Part shown: one piece after another, positions 1 through 6,990 of the stretch | Numbering within the stretch: position 1 is the first letter of the stretch | Layout: the number at the start of each line of letters is the position of its first letter | Source of the DNA: Savagea sp. | GTDB taxonomy: Bacteria > Bacillota > Bacilli > Bacillales_A > Planococcaceae | Assembly: GCA_030152265.1 (NCBI GenBank) | Contig: JASLHQ010000092.1 | Location: 1-13,906, forward strand | DNA: 13,906 nucleotides | Direction of reading: 5' to 3' | The notes under the pieces: generated by a model | Databases searched by the model: none | The model's input: only the letters and a program-made list of their open reading frames with translations | What the model was told of the DNA's origin: nothing | Made by a program: the position numbers and the translations under genes

Positions 1-868
1 CTGCCCCTTTCATCTCTTGAACGATTTCATACGATTCCCAACCGATTTCTGTCGCAACAGATTCGACTAAATCTTTTGCGATGACGAATTTTTTGTCATT
101 CGCTTGTACGACTGCGTAATAGAAATCAGGATGGACTGAAATTCCAAGGTTTGCTGGAATCGTCCACGGTGTCGTCGTCCAAATGAGGAAGTTTACATCT
201 GATTCGAGCACACCTTTTCCATCTTTCACTGGGAAGCTAACGTAAATCGATGGTGAGCGCTTATCTTGGTATTCAATTTCCGCTTCAGCGAGCGCTGATT
301 CACTTGAAGGTGACCAGTAAACCGGTTTTAATCCTTTGTAAATGTAACCTTTTTCTGCCATTTTACCGAATACTTTAATTTGATGTGATTCGAATTCTGG
401 CTTTAACGTAATGTATGGGTTTTCCCAATCGCCACGAACGCCGAGACGTTTCGATTGTGTACGTTGTTTATCGATTTGCGTGTAGGCATAATCTTCACAC
501 ATTTGACGATATTCAACGATCGACATTTCTTTACGTTTTACCCCTTTGTTTGAAAGGACTTGTTCAATTGGCAAACCGTGTGTATCCCAACCTGGAACGA
601 ATGGCGCATTGTATCCTGTCATCGATTTATGACGAACGATCATATCTTTTAATACACGGTTCAATGCGTGTCCCATATGGAGGTCACCGTTTGCGAATGG
701 TGGTCCATCGTGTAAAACGAACATCGGACGATCTTTCGTACGTTCTTGAACGAGTTTATAAATGTCTAATTCTTCCCATTTCGCTTGCATTTCTGGTTCA
801 CGATTCGGCAAATTTCCACGCATCGGAAACGCTGTTTTTGGCATTAATAACGTATCTTTATATTCCAC
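1..868 (-). CDS. ileS: Isoleucyl-tRNA synthetase, N-terminal part (runs off window start)
   Basis: Charges tRNA-Ile with isoleucine in the cytoplasm; a class I synthetase with Rossmann catalytic core and a CP1 editing domain that removes mischarged valine. Only the first 289 codons are here (family about 915-930 aa). I translated it from a GTG at 868-866: it begins VEYKDTLLMPK and stays open to base 1. The HIGH-type ATP motif appears as HMGH at residues 64-67, after LHDGPPFANGD. VPGWDTHGLPIE lies at 91-102 and WTTTPW at 230-235 begins the editing region. The GTG start is chosen because AAGGAGAGA lies 6-7 bases upstream (875-883) and the protein start aligns with B. subtilis IleS (MDFKDTLLMPK). 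An ATG two bases upstream (870-868) is out of frame and stops after eight codons. The KMSK loop and zinc-binding C-terminus lie outside the window. Expression is expected to be set by the T-box leader directly upstream. The identification is very secure. Confidence 0.97.
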   Translation of the reverse strand, partial: MEYKDTLLMPKTAFPMRGNLPNREPEMQAKWEELDIYKLVQERTKDRPMFVLHDGPPFANGDLHMGHALNRVLKDMIVRHKSMTGYNAPFVPGWDTHGLPIEQVLSNKGVKRKEMSIVEYRQMCEDYAYTQIDKQRTQSKRLGVRGDWENPYITLKPEFESHQIKVFGKMAEKGYIYKGLKPVYWSPSSESALAEAEIEYQDKRSPSIYVSFPVKDGKGVLESDVNFLIWTTTPWTIPANLGISVHPDFYYAVVQANDKKFVIAKDLVESVATEIGWESYEIVQEMKGA

Positions 869-892
869 ATTAATTCTCTCCTTTTTTGAAAA

Positions 893-926
893 TAAAAAAA
901 CTCCGCCCCCTATGGAAGGGACGAAG
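893..926 (-). terminator. T-box intrinsic terminator before ileS
   Basis: On the minus strand, CTTCGTCCC (926-918) pairs with GGGGCGGAG (909-901) through nine base pairs including G-U pairs, with a loop of about eight bases. A run of seven T follows at 900-894. The 5' arm contains the CGTCCC segment that would instead pair with the T-box when uncharged tRNA-Ile is bound, so terminator and antiterminator exclude each other. Confidence 0.92.
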
Positions 927-1040
927 TGTATCGCGTTACCACCCTAATTGCACGTCTATGGAAAAGACGTACCGCTTCAGTCGCTTTAACGCAGCGTCTA
1001 CGAAGTAGTCTAATTGATTCGAACTACTTAACTCCAGAGT

Positions 1041-1043
1041 GAT
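1041..1043 (-). promoter_or_regulatory. T-box specifier codon ATC (isoleucine)
   Basis: On the minus strand this ATC sits on the 3' side of the Stem I specifier loop, in TGAAAATCACTC, between the paired CTTCAA and a lower CTCT stem that can pair with AGAG. It is the codon expected to pair with the GAU anticodon of tRNA-Ile, in agreement with the downstream ileS gene. The assignment comes from hand folding. Confidence 0.8.
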
Positions 1044-1154
1044 TTTCATTGAAGTTTAGTCGTTAAGCTTCCACTGTCCTTAACTCGCTAAGCACTAAGC
1101 GCTTCAATTACTCGCTCTATCTTCATCTTACTATTCTTTTCTTGAATATCGTTG

Positions 1155-1183
1155 ATTATACACAATTCTTTTCTCATTGACAA
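1155..1183 (-). promoter_or_regulatory. Sigma-A promoter of the ileS T-box transcript
   Basis: On the minus strand, TTGTCA (1183-1178; 5 of 6 to consensus) is followed by a 17-base spacer and a perfect TATAAT (1160-1155). Transcription would start near 1148, just before the Stem I region. The -35 lies about 13 bases after the divIVA stop codon, so ileS has its own start. No terminator separates divIVA from it, so read-through from the division cluster into the T-box is also possible. Confidence 0.88.
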
Positions 1184-1196
1184 GAACTGTTCAACT

Positions 1197-1718
1197 TTAT
1201 TCTTCTTCGGGTTTAGATTCGTAAGCTTCTGCGATTTCTTCGTCCTCGATCGGGTTCTCTGTCAATAAAGCATCCCAATCTTCCGTACGAAGCATTTCGA
1301 GTTGCGCTTCTACGAGAAGACGCAAACGGTTGCGAAACACTTTCGATTGCTTTTGTAAATCGCCAATCTCAATCGTAATTGCACGTGATTTTGCAAGTGC
1401 ATCATTAATGATACGATCTGCATTTTTTTCTGCTTCTTTCACGATGAGTTTTGCTTCTTGTGTCGCGTTATGACGCACATCTTCTGCCGCCTCTTGCGCT
1501 ACGATAATCGAGCGTTGTAACGTTTCTTCCAATGTACTGAAATGTGAAACGCGTTCACCTTGATCGTTCAGTTGTTTTTTCAGTTGCTTATTCTCTTCAA
1601 TAATCGCTTCATAGTCGCGCATCACTTGTTCTAAAAACTCGTTCACTTCATCTTCGTCATACCCTCTAAACGCTTTGCTAAATGCTTTATTATGTATGTC
1701 TAATGGAGTTAATGCCAT
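1197..1718 (-). CDS. divIVA: DivIVA, curvature-sensing septum and pole protein
   Basis: A coiled-coil scaffold that collects at strongly curved membrane at septa and poles and recruits partners such as the Min system in Bacillus. The N-terminus MALTPLDIHNKAF matches B. subtilis DivIVA almost residue for residue. It includes F17 and R18 of FRGYDEDEVNEFL, the exposed membrane-contacting pair in the known family structure. Residues about 28-150 are heptad-rich coiled coil, including a lipid-binding-domain extension and a long parallel coil. The 173 aa length is normal for the family (164 aa in B. subtilis). The C-terminus is acidic (ENPIEDEEIAEAYESKPEEE). The ATG at 1718 is preceded by GGCGGTGA, a near match to the ribosome-binding consensus at about six bases. 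It follows ylmH by 25 bases and is the last gene before the T-box/ileS unit, the common Firmicutes order. Confidence 0.97.
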   Translation of the reverse strand: MALTPLDIHNKAFSKAFRGYDEDEVNEFLEQVMRDYEAIIEENKQLKKQLNDQGERVSHFSTLEETLQRSIIVAQEAAEDVRHNATQEAKLIVKEAEKNADRIINDALAKSRAITIEIGDLQKQSKVFRNRLRLLVEAQLEMLRTEDWDALLTENPIEDEEIAEAYESKPEEE

Positions 1719-1743
1719 GTTCCTTCACCGCCCCTTATTTTTT

Positions 1744-2517
1744 TCAATCGATGAGCTTGCCGACGATTAGACGAATATTGTCTTTTTTCGTCGTCCCTTC
1801 CAAACGTAAAATATAAAAACGTCCATGTTGTCGAATAGAAATCATGTCCTCGAGCTGTACCGTTTGAGCATTGCTCGTCGTCACTGTCCAATTCAATTTC
1901 ACTTTCTCGCCTTGAATGAGTTTGGACGCGCGCTGCCTTGAAATGTTCGCTACTTCGGAAACGATCGCATCTAAACGTAAAGAGGAGACGAAAATTAATC
2001 GCTCTTCTAACGTTCGCTCGTTCACGAGATACGGTTTTTCCGCAAGTTCCAATAGCACTTTCGTGCGACCGACTTCTGTAAAGTTCAACTTGAAAAATGT
2101 TTGTAAATCGGATGCGACAGCTAGTTGAACACGTTCTCCTTGAAAGACGATATCGCCGAAACGCGTCCGGTCAATGCCGCTATTCATGAGCGCGCCGTAC
2201 ACTTCACGATGTGTTAATTGGACGAATTTCGTAGGGTAACGAAGCTCAAAGACGACGATTTCGAAATCTTCTTCTGTCGGCTCATAATAGCTCGGATAAA
2301 TGATCACACGTTTGTTTTCCGCCCCTTCAAATCCACCTTCGCTCGCATAAAGCAAGCCGCGCTGTGCGACAATCGTCTTTAAAATGTAGCGCTCTCGTGG
2401 ATTCAAAAAGGACGTCAATTTCGGAATATATTGCTCATCTACTTCATTCGCCCAATTGTGACATTCTTCTACAAATGCCTTTTCACTCTCTCTAAAGTGT
2501 TGCAACAACTGTTCCAT
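1744..2517 (-). CDS. ylmH: YlmH, S4-domain RNA-binding protein
   Basis: A cytoplasmic RNA-binding protein found in dcw-linked operons across Firmicutes. Residues about 1-80 form the YlmH N-terminal domain, a central RNA-recognition-like part follows, and a C-terminal S4 domain spans about 181-230. That domain carries the typical LDAIVSEVANISRQRASKLI pattern followed by a GEKVKLNW turn. In B. subtilis the protein binds the large ribosomal subunit carrying peptidyl-tRNA and is linked to ribosome-associated quality control; a division role suggested by its location is less clear. The 257 aa length is normal. The ATG at 2517 has AAAGGAG seven bases upstream. It lies 19 bases after ylmG and 25 bases before divIVA. 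No key S4 residues seem to be missing. The family call is secure, and the cellular role is from family knowledge only. Confidence 0.93.
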   Translation of the reverse strand: MEQLLQHFRESEKAFVEECHNWANEVDEQYIPKLTSFLNPRERYILKTIVAQRGLLYASEGGFEGAENKRVIIYPSYYEPTEEDFEIVVFELRYPTKFVQLTHREVYGALMNSGIDRTRFGDIVFQGERVQLAVASDLQTFFKLNFTEVGRTKVLLELAEKPYLVNERTLEERLIFVSSLRLDAIVSEVANISRQRASKLIQGEKVKLNWTVTTSNAQTVQLEDMISIRQHGRFYILRLEGTTKKDNIRLIVGKLID

Positions 2518-2536
2518 CGTTCTTCTCCTTTATGCG

Positions 2537-2809
2537 TTAGAGCATTCTGCTAATCCAATCGAGGATTGTGTAAACACCCGATTGAATTAAGTTCAGCGCT
2601 AACAATGCGACAATCGGTGAAAAATCAATCATTCCGAGTGGTGGAATAATCGAACGGAAAATACCTAAATACGGTTCGACTACTTTTTCAACTAATTCTC
2701 CAAATGATGATTCTCTAAGTCCTGGAATCCAACTCATTAACACATAAATGATAATGAGGAAAAAATAAATTTGAAAAGCCAAACCTACGATATTGGCTAC
2801 TAATAACAT
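2537..2809 (-). CDS. ylmG: YlmG, YggT-family small membrane protein
   Basis: A 90-residue integral membrane protein of the YggT family (DUF165-unrelated; the family is named for E. coli YggT). Two hydrophobic segments are visible, about residues 2-26 (LVANIVGLAFQIYFFLIIIY) and 60-85. They are separated by the conserved loop with SWIPG, EPYLGIFRSIIPP and IDFSPI. The EPYL-FR-IIPP and D-SPI motifs define the family. Function is not firmly known; homologues have been tied to nucleoid or thylakoid organisation and osmotic tolerance, and the constant position next to sepF suggests a link to division. The ATG at 2809 is preceded by GAGGTG with five bases spacing. It lies 14 bases after the sepF stop. 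The sequence resembles B. subtilis YlmG in length and motifs. Confidence 0.93.
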   Translation of the reverse strand: MLLVANIVGLAFQIYFFLIIIYVLMSWIPGLRESSFGELVEKVVEPYLGIFRSIIPPLGMIDFSPIVALLALNLIQSGVYTILDWISRML

Positions 2810-2823
2810 ATTGACACCTCAAT

Positions 2824-3297
2824 TTACCATTCTATATAATCTGTAATTTCTCCGCCGACTTCCACATTTTCAGGTGTGCATAAGAAAATATCTGTTCCGA
2901 CGCGTTGAATGTCTCCGTTCAACGAATAGACCGTCCCACTTAAGAAGTCAACGATACGCAAGGCTTGCTCACGATCAATTCGTTGTAAGTTGACGATGAC
3001 TGCTTTCTTTTGTAACAATTGATCAGCAATTTCTTGTGCTTCTGCATAGACACGTGGCTCTGTTAAAAATACTTCCGCCGTCTTTTTCGCACTTTCAATG
3101 CTGACGAGATTCGGCTTCTGTTGTTTCGACTGTTGATTTTGTTGTGTTGGCTTCGTCACTTTTTGCCTCGCTTGCTCGACTGGGCGCTCTTGTTGTACTG
3201 CATGAATTTTTTCGCGCGCTGTCGGTTGTTTCATTTCTTCGTACTCTTCTTCATCTTCTAAATAAAACCATTTCTCAATCTTTTGCTTTAAACTCAT
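2824..3297 (-). CDS. sepF: SepF, membrane anchor and organiser of FtsZ
   Basis: SepF binds FtsZ tails and the membrane, forms rings or arcs at the septum, and overlaps functionally with FtsA. The N-terminus MSLKQKIEKWFYLEDEEEYE is an amphipathic helix followed by an acidic run, matching the membrane-targeting region. Residues about 25-68 are a low-complexity linker rich in Q, K and P. Residues about 70-157 form the conserved core, with SEPRVYAEAQEIADQL-like sequence (here LTEPRVYAEAQEIADQLLQK), AVIVNLQRID, RIVDFLSGTVY, GDIQRVGTDIFLCTP. The 157 aa length is usual. The ATG (3297-3295) overlaps the ylmE stop as ATGA, and the GGGGG upstream lies in the last ylmE codons, so translation is probably coupled. 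The identification is very secure. Confidence 0.97.
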   Translation of the reverse strand: MSLKQKIEKWFYLEDEEEYEEMKQPTAREKIHAVQQERPVEQARQKVTKPTQQNQQSKQQKPNLVSIESAKKTAEVFLTEPRVYAEAQEIADQLLQKKAVIVNLQRIDREQALRIVDFLSGTVYSLNGDIQRVGTDIFLCTPENVEVGGEITDYIEW

Positions 3298-3989
3298 AAT
3301 GATCCCCCGCTTTCTGAACCGACTAATGCTGTACCGATTCGTATGTGAGTTGCTCCTTCTTCAATCGCAATCTCGAAATCATTTGACATCCCCATCGACA
3401 AAAAGTGGCAAGGTGCATGTTGTAGGTGTAAAGCTTCAATTTCTCGCTGCAATGTTGCGAGTGTACGGAAAGTTCGGCGTATGACCGCCTCATCTTCTGT
3501 AAATGGTGCCATCGTCATTAAACCGACTACACGTAAACGTTCAAAGCTTTGCAATTGTTCGATAAACGGCTTCACCTCATCAATCGCAAGGCCTGACTTC
3601 GAATCTTCTTCAGATGTATTCACTTGTACGAAGCAGTCGATCACTCGTTCAGCACGGTTTTCAATCTGTTTCGCAACAGACATCGTTTGTAAAGAGTGAA
3701 TCACTTGAGCGTGAGGAATAATATCTTTCACACGGCGACTTTGCACGTTACCGATGAAGTGCCACTCGACTGATTCTTTCGGAAAGTGACTTCCTTTTTC
3801 CATCAATCCTTCAGGACGGTTTTCACCGAGTTTTACGTACCCTGCGCGGACGACTTCTTCTGTTCGCTCTGTCGAAATTGATTTTGTTACGGCGATCACT
3901 TGAACGGATGAACGCTCTCTTCCTGCGCGGTCGCATGCGGCTTGAATCCGCTCTTCAATTTCTCGTTTTCGTTTGTCTAGTTCATTCAT
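3294..3989 (-). CDS. ylmE: YlmE, YggS-type PLP-binding protein
   Basis: A cytoplasmic pyridoxal-phosphate-binding protein with an alanine-racemase-like TIM barrel, thought to help PLP homeostasis rather than catalyse a defined reaction. The lysine expected to hold PLP is K36 in VIAVTKS. Other family marks are LGENR, EWHFIGNVQSRR, IHSLQT, CFVQVNTSEEDSKSG, GLMTMAP, and near the end LSMGMSNDFEIAIEEGATH-IRIG. The 231 aa length is typical. The residues after LGENR read PEGLMEK, whereas most relatives have a (V)QEL-like run. The ATG at 3989 has only a weak ribosome-binding site (GTGAT about six bases away; GGAG is too distant), so initiation may be inefficient. In B. subtilis ylmD lies between ftsZ and ylmE; here ftsZ precedes ylmE directly by 44 bases. 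Confidence 0.94.
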   Translation of the reverse strand: MNELDKRKREIEERIQAACDRAGRERSSVQVIAVTKSISTERTEEVVRAGYVKLGENRPEGLMEKGSHFPKESVEWHFIGNVQSRRVKDIIPHAQVIHSLQTMSVAKQIENRAERVIDCFVQVNTSEEDSKSGLAIDEVKPFIEQLQSFERLRVVGLMTMAPFTEDEAVIRRTFRTLATLQREIEALHLQHAPCHFLSMGMSNDFEIAIEEGATHIRIGTALVGSESGGSL

Positions 3990-4033
3990 GATGTATCACT
4001 ACTTTTCTCCATTTTTCGTACACATGCTAAACA

Positions 4034-5176
4034 TTATCGACGGCGATTGCGATTGCGTAAAAATGGTGGAATGTCTAACATGTCTTCCGTTTTATCTACT
4101 TCTTGTTTCTTCGGCTCTTCATAATGAACAGGTGCCGATTGTTGTTGTGACGGTGTAGGTTCTGCCATTTTTTTCGGTTGTGTATATGTCGGTTGTGACA
4201 CTTTTGGCATCTTCACTTCACGATCTTTATTGAAATCTGTCGCAATGACTGTGACGATAATTTCATCTTTCAATTCATCGTTAATGACTGAACCGAAAAT
4301 TAAGTTCACTTCTTGGTCGCTCGCTGCCGCAACGATATCCGCTGCTTCTTGTACTTCATAAAGCCCTAAGTTTGAGCCACCCGTAATGTTCATTAATACA
4401 CCTCGTGCTCCGTCGATTGACGTTTCTAAAAGCGGACTTGAAATCGCTTTTTTCGCCGCTTCTGTCGCACGGTTTTCACCGGTTGCCATCCCGATTCCCA
4501 TCAATGCTGAACCTTTATCGCTCATAATCGTTTTCACGTCAGCGAAGTCTAAGTTGATGAGTCCCGGTACTGCAATTAAGTCAGAAATACCTTGTACCCC
4601 TTGACGAAGTACGTTATCTGCTTCTTTAAACGCTTCGAGCATCGGCGTATTGCGGTCAACAATCTCAAGCAATTTATCGTTCGGAATGACGATAAGTGTA
4701 TCGACAGCATCTTTCATCGCTGCAATTCCACCAGCCGCTTGTGTCGCACGTTTTTTTCCTTCAAACATAAACGGACGCGTCACAACTCCTACCGTTAAAG
4801 CTCCGAGGTCTTTCGCGATTTGAGCGATGACTGGCGCTGCTCCTGTTCCAGTTCCTCCACCCATTCCTGCTGTGACGAATACCATATCCGCCCCTTGCAA
4901 TGCTTCTTCGATTTGCTCTTTACTCTCTTCTGCTGCTTTTTTTCCGACTTCTGGGTTCGCTCCTGCTCCTAACCCTCTCGTCAATTTCCCACCTATTTGA
5001 AGCTTAATGTCAGCAGATGATAAATTTAACGCTTGAGCGTCCGTATTCACTGCAATAAAGTCTACTCCTCTTACTCCATGTTCAATCATACGGTTGACCG
5101 CGTTATTACCTCCACCACCAACTCCAATTACTTTAATGACCGCTAGCGCTTCATCATTCATATCAAATTCAAGCAT
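4034..5176 (-). CDS. ftsZ: FtsZ, tubulin-like GTPase of the division ring
   Basis: Polymerises with GTP into the cytoplasmic Z-ring that positions and drives septum synthesis. The N-terminal GTPase domain includes VGGGGNNAVNRM at 19-30 and the tubulin signature GGGTGTG at 106-112. The T7 loop NLDFAD at 208-213 supplies the catalytic acids D210 and D213. A variable linker rich in P, Q and K runs from about 318 to 363. The C-terminal peptide DIPPFLRNRNRRR at 368-380 is the binding site for FtsA, SepF and regulators, ending in a strongly basic tail. The 380 aa length matches the family (382 in B. subtilis), with near identity in the core. A strong AGGAGGAGAG precedes the ATG at 5176. ftsA ends 30 bases upstream, and co-transcription is very likely. 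All functional residues are present. Confidence 0.99.
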   Translation of the reverse strand: MLEFDMNDEALAVIKVIGVGGGGNNAVNRMIEHGVRGVDFIAVNTDAQALNLSSADIKLQIGGKLTRGLGAGANPEVGKKAAEESKEQIEEALQGADMVFVTAGMGGGTGTGAAPVIAQIAKDLGALTVGVVTRPFMFEGKKRATQAAGGIAAMKDAVDTLIVIPNDKLLEIVDRNTPMLEAFKEADNVLRQGVQGISDLIAVPGLINLDFADVKTIMSDKGSALMGIGMATGENRATEAAKKAISSPLLETSIDGARGVLMNITGGSNLGLYEVQEAADIVAAASDQEVNLIFGSVINDELKDEIIVTVIATDFNKDREVKMPKVSQPTYTQPKKMAEPTPSQQQSAPVHYEEPKKQEVDKTEDMLDIPPFLRNRNRRR

Positions 5177-5206
5177 CGTCTCTCCTCCTAAATATTACCT
5201 ACGTAA

Positions 5207-6535
5207 TCAATCAAAGAAATTGTTAAATAGCTTTTTCGTTTTGCTAAATAAGCCTTCCTTCTTTTCTTTTTTCTCTTGTTCATATTCATACTCGTCATCA
5301 TAATCGTAAAAATCTTCATCTTCGTAAAAATCGGATTGTGACTGTTGATTTTCATTCGATTGTTGCGGTTGTTTAAAATCTTGAGCAGGCACGTAAGAGC
5401 GATTGTAAAATTGATCGTCTTTCGCTGCATACTGGATGAGCCCTACTGCGGTCGTATATTTTGGATCTCGCACGCCGATATACGGTGGTGCATGTAAACG
5501 TACACGCAATTGGAACACGTCACGCGCTAAATGTAAAATGCCTTCCACTTTCGTTGCGCCACCTGTCAAAATGATGCCTCCTGGTAAATCTGTCACATTC
5601 ATATTATACAATTCATCGATAATTAAATCGAATAGCTCTTCCATACGCGCGCTTAAAATTTCAGCGACGTATTTTTGGCTTATGTTTTCATGTTTATCTT
5701 GATCGATTACAGGTACTTCAATCCAGTCATCCAAAGCATCTTCCACATACGTGTGGCCGTATTGATATTTAATTTTTTTCGCTTCTTCTGTCGATGTTTT
5801 TAAGATGATAGACAAATCTTTCGTCATATTATCGCCACCGACTGGAATGACAGAGCTGCCGACGATATGGTTATCTTTAAAGACCGTAACTGTCGTAATG
5901 CCACCACCGATGTCAACATAAGCGACACCGTGATTTTTTTCATCTTCTGTTAAAGCGAATGTCCCAGCTGCTAATGATTGTAAATAAATTTCACGTACTT
6001 GGACGCCCGCTTTGTCAACACAACGCAATATGTTGTGAAGCAATGTTTTAGACGTCGTAATTAAAGTTCCTTCCAATTCTAATCGTATCCCAAGCATACC
6101 GCGCGGATCTTTAATCTCATCATAATCATCTACGATAAATTGTTTCGGGACGATATTTAACACTTCGCGTTCTGGTGATACAGACATGAGTTGTGCCGAA
6201 TCGATCACGCGGTGCAATTCATCATCTGTAATTTCACGATTGTCATTGTTAATCGCAACGACACCTTTCGCTTTTTGGAACTGTACGTCATTTGCAGGTA
6301 TTCCGAGAACGACTTCAGACACTTTCACGTTCATCATTCGTTCTGCTTCCTCAATTACTTGTTTGATTGACTTTACTGTCGCTTCAATATCGATGATGGT
6401 CCCTTTGCGAATACCTTTCGATGCCACTTCGGTCACACCGATAACATGCACCGTGTCATCCGCTACTTTTCCTACGAGTAATTTCACTGTCGACGATCCG
6501 ATATCGAGCGCTACATAGTATTCTGATTCATCCAT
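5207..6535 (-). CDS. ftsA: FtsA, actin-like membrane anchor of FtsZ
   Basis: An actin-family ATPase that links FtsZ to the inner membrane face and to septal wall synthases. Visible motifs are phosphate 1 ALDIGSSTVKLLVG (9-22), the FtsA-specific 1C (SHS2) region at about 85-165, phosphate 2 YVDIGGGITTVTVF (206-219) and the adenosine motif GGIILTGGA (319-327). After residue about 385 there is a Q-rich then strongly acidic, tyrosine-rich linker (YEDEDFYDYDDEYEYEQE). A short basic-hydrophobic amphipathic helix follows, EGLFSKTKKLFNNFFD (427-442), the membrane-targeting sequence. The 442 aa length is normal. The ATG at 6535 has GGAGGTG with six bases spacing. A 68-base gap to sbp contains a promoter-like site, the longest gap within the cluster here. 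The identification is very secure. Confidence 0.98.
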   Translation of the reverse strand: MDESEYYVALDIGSSTVKLLVGKVADDTVHVIGVTEVASKGIRKGTIIDIEATVKSIKQVIEEAERMMNVKVSEVVLGIPANDVQFQKAKGVVAINNDNREITDDELHRVIDSAQLMSVSPEREVLNIVPKQFIVDDYDEIKDPRGMLGIRLELEGTLITTSKTLLHNILRCVDKAGVQVREIYLQSLAAGTFALTEDEKNHGVAYVDIGGGITTVTVFKDNHIVGSSVIPVGGDNMTKDLSIILKTSTEEAKKIKYQYGHTYVEDALDDWIEVPVIDQDKHENISQKYVAEILSARMEELFDLIIDELYNMNVTDLPGGIILTGGATKVEGILHLARDVFQLRVRLHAPPYIGVRDPKYTTAVGLIQYAAKDDQFYNRSYVPAQDFKQPQQSNENQQSQSDFYEDEDFYDYDDEYEYEQEKKEKKEGLFSKTKKLFNNFFD

Positions 6536-6568
6536 TCTTCACACCTCCTGCAAATGATTGCATACTAT

Positions 6569-6597
6569 ATTCTATTGCATTTTTCTTACATTGTCTA
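6569..6597 (-). promoter_or_regulatory. Probable sigma-A promoter for ftsA-ftsZ
   Basis: On the minus strand, TAGACA (6597-6592) and TAGAAT (6574-6569) each match the sigma-A consensus at five of six positions, with an ideal 17-base spacer. Transcription would begin near 6562, giving a leader of about 26 bases with the ftsA ribosome-binding site. It sits in the only sizeable gap between sbp and ftsA. B. subtilis also has promoters just upstream of ftsAZ, which supports the call. It has not been tested here. Confidence 0.68.
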
Positions 6598-6603
6598 AAG
6601 TTT

Positions 6604-6990
6604 TTAAGCATCCTGACTCTCCTCTATCTCTCCTCGTTTCTTTTCTTCAGCTCGCTCGGACCATTTCGTCAACAAAATACGACGGATGATCGCAATATTT
6701 TGGAACAGACGTACTCCGAAAGCGAACACGGCCGCCAAATAAAGATCAACTCCGAGGTGTACTCCGAGAAAGGCTAAGCTCGCTGCGAGTATAATGTTGA
6801 AGAAGAAACCAGATATAAATATTTTATCGTCGTACACTTGTTGAAGGTGTGCACGAATTCCACCAAATAGCGTGTCTAACGCTGCCAATACGGCAATCGA
6901 TAAATAGTTGCTGTAGACGGATGGAATTTGTAGGTCTGACAACAATCCGAGAGAAATACCTATGAGTAAACCGAGCAATGGTAGCCACAT
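6604..6990 (-). CDS. sbp: Sbp-like small membrane protein (DUF1290)
   Basis: A 128-residue integral membrane protein equivalent to B. subtilis Sbp (small basic protein), whose function is unknown. Hydrophobic segments lie at about residues 2-18, 28-44, 58-75 and 80-98. The family-conserved runs YLSIAVLAALDTLFGG, IRAHLQ, FFFNIILA, LAFLGVHLGVDLYLA and FGVRLFQN-AIIRR are all present. The C-terminal tail (about 105-128) is charged (KWSERAEEKKRGEIEESQDA), with more acid than the basic tail of the B. subtilis protein, and should be cytoplasmic. The ATG at 6990 abuts the ylxX stop with no gap (TAAATG), and AAGGAGG lies in the last ylxX codons, so translation is probably coupled. The constant position between ylxX and ftsA in Bacillales suggests an envelope or division role, but this is inference. 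Confidence 0.93.
   Translation of the reverse strand: MWLPLLGLLIGISLGLLSDLQIPSVYSNYLSIAVLAALDTLFGGIRAHLQQVYDDKIFISGFFFNIILAASLAFLGVHLGVDLYLAAVFAFGVRLFQNIAIIRRILLTKWSERAEEKKRGEIEESQDA

Larger units (their letters stand above)
869..1148 (-). ncRNA. Isoleucine-responsive T-box leader of ileS
   Basis: An untranslated leader of about 280 nt that senses uncharged tRNA-Ile and lets transcription continue into ileS. Read on the minus strand, the T-box AGGGTGGTAACGCG lies at 945-932 and is followed directly by an intrinsic terminator. In Stem I, TTGAAG (around 1108) pairs with CTTCAA (around 1053), closing an internal loop with AGTAA on one side and TGAAAATCA on the other. This is the expected specifier-loop arrangement. 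The in-register codon is ATC (1043-1041), followed by A, which matches a tRNA-Ile GAU anticodon. The TGGT bulge fits a tRNA ending in discriminator A, as tRNA-Ile does. AACGCG departs slightly from the usual ACCGCG. The start is inferred from the promoter, so its 5' end is approximate. The class is secure, and the specifier call rests on hand folding. Confidence 0.93.

Noticed and set aside
415..873. Plus-strand open frame of 152 codons
   Set aside because: It lies opposite ileS, whose minus-strand frame gives a clear synthetase with all expected motifs. The plus-strand protein has no recognisable domain and no ribosome-binding site.
1163..1189. Imperfect inverted repeat around the ileS -35 (CAGTTCTT / AAGAATTG) as a terminator or operator
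   Set aside because: Stem is weak with a G-U pair, has no T-run after it, and falls within the promoter; nothing specific supports an operator.
3990..4033. Possible terminator between ftsZ and ylmE
   Set aside because: Only a very weak ATGTGTA/TATCAC-type pairing without a following T-run.
5188..5430. Minus-strand 80-codon frame with Met/Asn/Lys-rich sequence
   Set aside because: Out-of-frame reading of the ftsA acidic linker; low-complexity composition is explained by the GAT/GAA repeats of the real frame.
6186..6518. Plus-strand open frame of 110 codons opposite ftsA
   Set aside because: Serine/threonine-rich shadow of the ftsA reading frame, with no upstream signal and no family resemblance.
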